Source: Mesostigma viride
Taxonomy: Eukaryota > Streptophyta > Mesostigmatophyceae > Mesostigmatales > Mesostigmataceae
Direction of reading: 5' to 3'
Length of the DNA: 64,000 nucleotides
Assembly (NCBI GenBank): GCA_009746045.1
Contig: RPFO01000079.1
Location: 5,002,468 to 5,066,467, forward strand
Below, piece by piece: positions 60,601-64,000 of the stretch (positions within the stretch are counted from its first letter, which is position 1; the number at the start of each line of letters is the position of its first letter). The translations under genes and the position numbers were made by a program. The notes below the pieces were generated by a model. It was not told the DNA's origin, made no database searches, and saw only the letters and a list, made by a program, of their open reading frames with translations.

Positions 60601-63238
60601 ATTCTATAATACACGCGCGCATGCCTAGGAAGAGCCATCCACTGGGGAGTAGCGCCCAAGCGACGCGACAGGCATGGTCTGCCGCGTTCGCATTTCCTGC
60701 ACGTGCGGCACGTGCGGCACGGGGGGCACGGGGGGGGATTCTGCACCGCACGACGCCTCGCAAGGTCAAACGCTGCTCCTAGCAGTGACCACTGACTCCC
60801 ACCTCTTTGATGCAGGCAGCAAGACAGCAAGGTTTTAGCAGGCAACGGCCGCGATGGTATCCTCCCACGCAATCCTAGCACCCAATCCTAACAGCCTACC
60901 CTAGCAGCCTGTAAACGTGGCCTATCCTATCAGCCTATGCCAGCAATTACGTATTATCCTGTTGGGGCAGCACCGCCTGCTCTCCTGTGCTCCCCCATGG
61001 ACCATGGCCACCTTCTCCTTCTCCGTAACAACGTTGCCGGCATCGCTAGCAGTTTCTTCCCGCAAGATTTCCTACTGTTAGCAACCACCAATCCGCCACG
61101 ATGGCATTCAACCCCCTGGCCAAACCAAACGCCCAGCCCTTGGCAAAACCGTACATCTGACAAGCTCCCTCCGCTACCACATCCTCTCACTGATGCCTTC
61201 CACGCATCTAACGCCTGTCACCTGCGCCATCAAGTTCCGCTCCTTCTCCGTCACGCCGCGCGCGTCCATCGCACGCTCGCACTTGGCCTCCGCCGCCGCC
61301 GCCTTCGCCTCGGCCTCCATGACCCTCGCCATCGCCTCCTGCACCCGGTGATTTACATCCGCCAGCTGCTCCCCCAGGGATGCCACCTCGCCCTCCCGCG
61401 CCCCCAGCTGCTTGCTCAGCTCCCCCAGCCTCGCCTCCGCGCCGACCCTCGCCTTGCTCTCGGCCTCCTTGGCGACCGCCAGCTGGCTGAACCGGAGCGC
61501 CTGCGCGCGGGCCTCTTCGACCGCCGTCCCTGCCTGCGCCCTCAGCGTCTCTAGCGTGTGCTCGCGCTCCAGTAGCTTTGCGGCGGCGGCCTCCAACAAC
61601 GACGATTTGGTCACCAGCTGCTGTTCGGTGGTCGCCAGGGACGAACGGGTGGCGTCAAACTCCCTCGTGGCGTCTGCCAGCCGCGCCTGCAGCTTCGCGT
61701 GGGCCAGCGCGAGCTTGAGCGCGGGGCCCTCGGCGACCTTGTGCTCGTGCGTCAGCAGGAGGTCGTCGTAGCCCTGCCAGGCGTCGACCAGGGACGCCAG
61801 CTGCGACTCCATGGATGACACCTGGCCCACCATCTGATGTAGTTGAGCGTGGGGGGGAAGCGAAGCGGTGGTGGGGAAAAGGGGACGGGGGGTGTAGGCC
61901 ATGGCGTGCAGAATTAGGTATGGGCACGCTGCGTTAGCAACAAGAGCGGCGATTTGTTGTGTACCGTCAGCGCAGGTGGCGGGCTAAACTTGGCTCTTGG
62001 ATGCGACCCTGAGCCGAGCCAGGCGGATTAAAGAGTTTAGTTCATGGCTACCGGCTGCCACCATGATTTCCAGCCGGCGACTTGGCCCCAAGAAAGAGGC
62101 CGCCTGCATCGAAACTTATAAACGGCGCGTATGGCTGCGTATGGCTGTGAACTTGCGGGTGGCACGCGCAAAGCCTAGCTCCGCTGTCCTGCATGCCACA
62201 ACGTGCTGGATCTCGCCTTTCTCCATCACCACCTGTTTCAAGCCCACAAGCACAGTTCCACATTGTTTCCTCCTTGCACCGCTTCCTGCTTCTTGACGGG
62301 GTGTGCTGTGCGCCGTTTCTGCTGGCCTGCGCCATGCATGGGCAGGACAGGGGGGCTGTCAGGGCAGATGCCCAGAAGGGTACTTACTCTCTCAGGTATC
62401 ATTGCTGGTATTTCTGGCACCTGGCACTGACAGTTGGAATACTGAAGGGTCTTCGTCTTGCAAAAATGATTTGTGGAAAATGAAGCAGGCAGCGTTAACA
62501 TCAATGTAACGCACAGTGGGGTGATAGATGGTTATGCTCGTGCCCCACAAAGATCAACACAGCAAGGATCGCATAACCTGTTTGAACTGCTGGCTCCGTA
62601 GAGAACCGTGACACGCTTCCAACATAATCATGCAGGCTGATTGGCCCACTAGAGACGAGCGTTTTTACCTGGCCGATATCCGCCTCCAATTCGCAGCTCA
62701 ACTTGAGAACCCTTGTCTCCAGCGCCAACAGCTGCACGAAACCAGCAGAATGCTTGAATTGAAAAATTAGCTACTATGCCCGCGAATATTTTCTTCCTAT
62801 AAGAATAGAAACATAGACAGTTACAGATCAGCAAAACTTGCGCAGGAACGACCCCGGGGTGGGCTTGCGAGGCCAGTCAGCAAAGCCGTGCCTTACCTCC
62901 TTTATATGTCTGCTATGTGTCCTGTCGGCCGAATCCACAGCTGCTGAGAGGGCCGCAAATGAAGCGTCGCGAGAATGCTTCAGATCGACGCAGAGCTTAC
63001 GCGAAATGGCAAGTGCCTCCCCGTCGGCCTCAGACTTTTCCACGGCAGCTGAAAGACGAGTATTCAGGCCGTCTATAATCAAGTCCTGATGCTGTACTTT
63101 CTCCTGACAGGCATAGATTGCCGAATTCTTGGCATCCAAGGCGATTTGTGACATTTCGCACATCTTTAGAACAGTTGCCGTGGATATGTAGCTTCCCGGC
63201 GGACCCGGCTGCGGTATTAATTCTCGAAGGCTCTCCAT
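51630..63238 (-). CDS. long coiled-coil protein with C-terminal RhoGAP-like domain (9 exons)
   Basis: Exons (minus): 63238-62897, 62731-62669, 61833-61222, 59702-56766, 56304-56004, 55162-55073, 54231-54012, 53539-53336, 51945-51630. All phases agree, giving 1694 residues and TAA. Residues about 1-1260 are coiled coil, including 11 near-identical 21-residue units. A Ser/Thr/Pro-rich linker follows. The RhoGAP-like fold spans about 1400-1560: [83 protein letters not shown]. The tail has [20 protein letters not shown]. RhoGAPs switch off Rho/ROP GTPases. Plant REN-type proteins also pair RhoGAP with coiled coil but in the opposite order. The arginine finger (GIFR) is GLFE here, and the FLRELP Lys and Arg are also lost, so it is probably a pseudo-GAP scaffold. 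Further 5' exons are possible. Confidence 0.72.
53071..53298. repeat. (CACACC)n, about 38 copies
   Basis: A perfect hexamer array in the last intron of the RhoGAP gene, starting about 37 nt inside the donor of exon 8 (53336). The sense transcript is (GGUGUG)n. It is not the plant-type telomere repeat. Gly/Val frames across it are artefacts. Confidence 0.97.
54220..54450 (-). repeat. duplicated exon 7 edge plus 27-bp repeats (RhoGAP gene)
   Basis: The plus-strand text GGTTGGCCCACTCTGCACAC then GCCCGTTTGGCAAGTGGGTG spans the exon 7 acceptor (54232). GGTTGGCCCACGCTTGGCGC then GCCCATTTGGCAAGTGGGTG recurs about 107 bp upstream in sense (54327-54375). From there a 27-bp unit, TTTGGCAAGTAGGTGTTCAT then TTGCATG, repeats three times. 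Confidence 0.8.
58668..59366 (-). repeat. 63-bp coding minisatellite, 11 copies of three heptads
   Basis: Inside exon 4 of the RhoGAP gene, 63 bp (21 residues) repeats 11 times with only a few substitutions. The core is [15 protein letters not shown] preceded by VAELQA, LAVLEA or LAVLQA. Because 21 is three heptads, copy-number changes keep the coiled-coil register. Bases are nearly identical even at third codon positions, so expansion is recent or the array is homogenised. Confidence 0.95.
59775..59965. repeat. GGGCTTAGG / GGGCTTACG degenerate repeats
   Basis: About ten copies of RGGGCTTA(G/C)GG spaced by A-rich text in the RhoGAP intron between exons 3 and 4. They resemble TTAGGG-type strings but are irregular and interstitial. 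Confidence 0.7.
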
Positions 63239-64000
63239 TCCACGTACTGATCAGAGTATTGCAATTGATAGGATATTAATGGCAAGGTCTACCTTCGGCG
63301 GGGTCTGTCACTAAATTCATGATGCGCCTTGTGACCACGGCCGGCCTCAATCTCAACGCACCGTAATGCGGATTGCCTACAGTGCGGGGCGACATTGCTG
63401 GCGCGCCCCCATAATTTCGTCAAAATTTTGAACGTGACATTGCAAACGCTTAGATCGACAGAGCTACATTCTAATGTGCAAACTGCCGGGTTCGCCCGTG
63501 GCACATGACCAACGCCCGGGATTATGCATAAACCAAGAAACTACAGGGGACCATGGCCGTTGGCACGCATCACACGAGGGCCTGTGCCCTGTTCGTCTTC
63601 TGCGTGTCTCTCTTTCGTTCCCGGTGAAACGGTCGCACATCGAACGAGTGTCAACTGCCGATAATCGATATGATTTTCGGGACGTCGGTCGAGTCATGAT
63701 TGATCTCCAAGGCTATATTGTACGACGCTTCAGATTGCGGAAATTTCTCCCGCGGGTGTCTGGCGGGAGACGATGTCGCTGAGTCCTGGTCGGTGTCAGG
63801 GACGGCCGTTTCCAGATCTGCTAAAGATCTTTGCAAAGCACCTGTGCCTGGCTCTGCTGCCCACGTGCGGCGTGGGATTCAACGATTCAACCTGTGCATG
63901 GCCCGGCGGCCGGCGCCCGGCGCCCATACGTGAACGGCTCATCAAAGTGAACAAACGCGTCCTGCTGCTGGCATCTGCATAAGGTGCCACACTGCCGTGC
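63239..64000. other. upstream of the RhoGAP gene; no gene supported
   Basis: Presumed 5' untranslated region and promoter on the minus strand. A minus frame at 63651-63836 (ADLETAVPDTDQDS, NIALEINHDSTDV) is compositionally plausible as coding but has no recognisable motif and no joined partner. Confidence 0.4.

Overview
The window looks like nuclear DNA of a flagellated green alga. Genes are split by many GT-AG introns. One is a CFAP99-type cilium gene, one is a green-type cytochrome c, and one is a ClpS-like gene whose N-terminus looks like a plastid transit peptide. LINE fragments are common, and introns are packed with micro- and minisatellites. I cannot name the species. I joined exons by hand from splice signals, reading phase and protein similarity. 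All three standard stop codons end the modelled genes (TAA for cytochrome c and the RhoGAP gene, TAG for CFAP99 and ClpS, TGA for the acidic protein), so the code appears standard.

Layout. 1-3.2 kb: exons of an unrecognised plus-strand gene that starts outside the window. 3.3-11.2 kb: a graveyard of non-LTR retrotransposons, with one intact ORF1 protein, a decayed ORF1, and two head-to-head endonuclease tails. 12.3-14.9 kb (minus): a four-exon ClpS-like gene with a 47-copy 16-bp minisatellite in its last intron. 15-20.8 kb: mostly empty, with a weak DnaJ-type zinc-finger exon. 20.9-23.2 kb (plus): a two-exon, very acidic, C-terminally membrane-anchored protein. 24.3-30.1 kb: LINE reverse transcriptase and endonuclease fragments around an interval bounded by inverted repeats. 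31.05-48.4 kb (minus): CFAP99, 15 exons. 49.5-50.6 kb (plus): cytochrome c, 3 exons, divergent from CFAP99. 51.6-63.2 kb (minus): a 9-exon coiled-coil/RhoGAP protein of 1694 residues, convergent with cytochrome c.

Three things stand out. First, in CFAP99 many introns carry tandem copies of their own exon-intron junction. The clearest is a 49-bp unit repeated 41 times in exact register with the real splice donor. Second, the cytochrome c gene is intact except for an in-frame TAA exactly at the Gln of its HKQGPNL motif. Third, the RhoGAP domain has lost its arginine finger and other catalytic residues, and the ClpS-like protein has lost its N-degron pocket residues; both keep the fold pattern.

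These genes do not form a pathway. Their products would act in the cilium, mitochondrion, plastid and (for RhoGAP) at membranes or cytoskeleton. The only shared regulation suggested is the 1.06-kb divergent interval between CFAP99 and cytochrome c.
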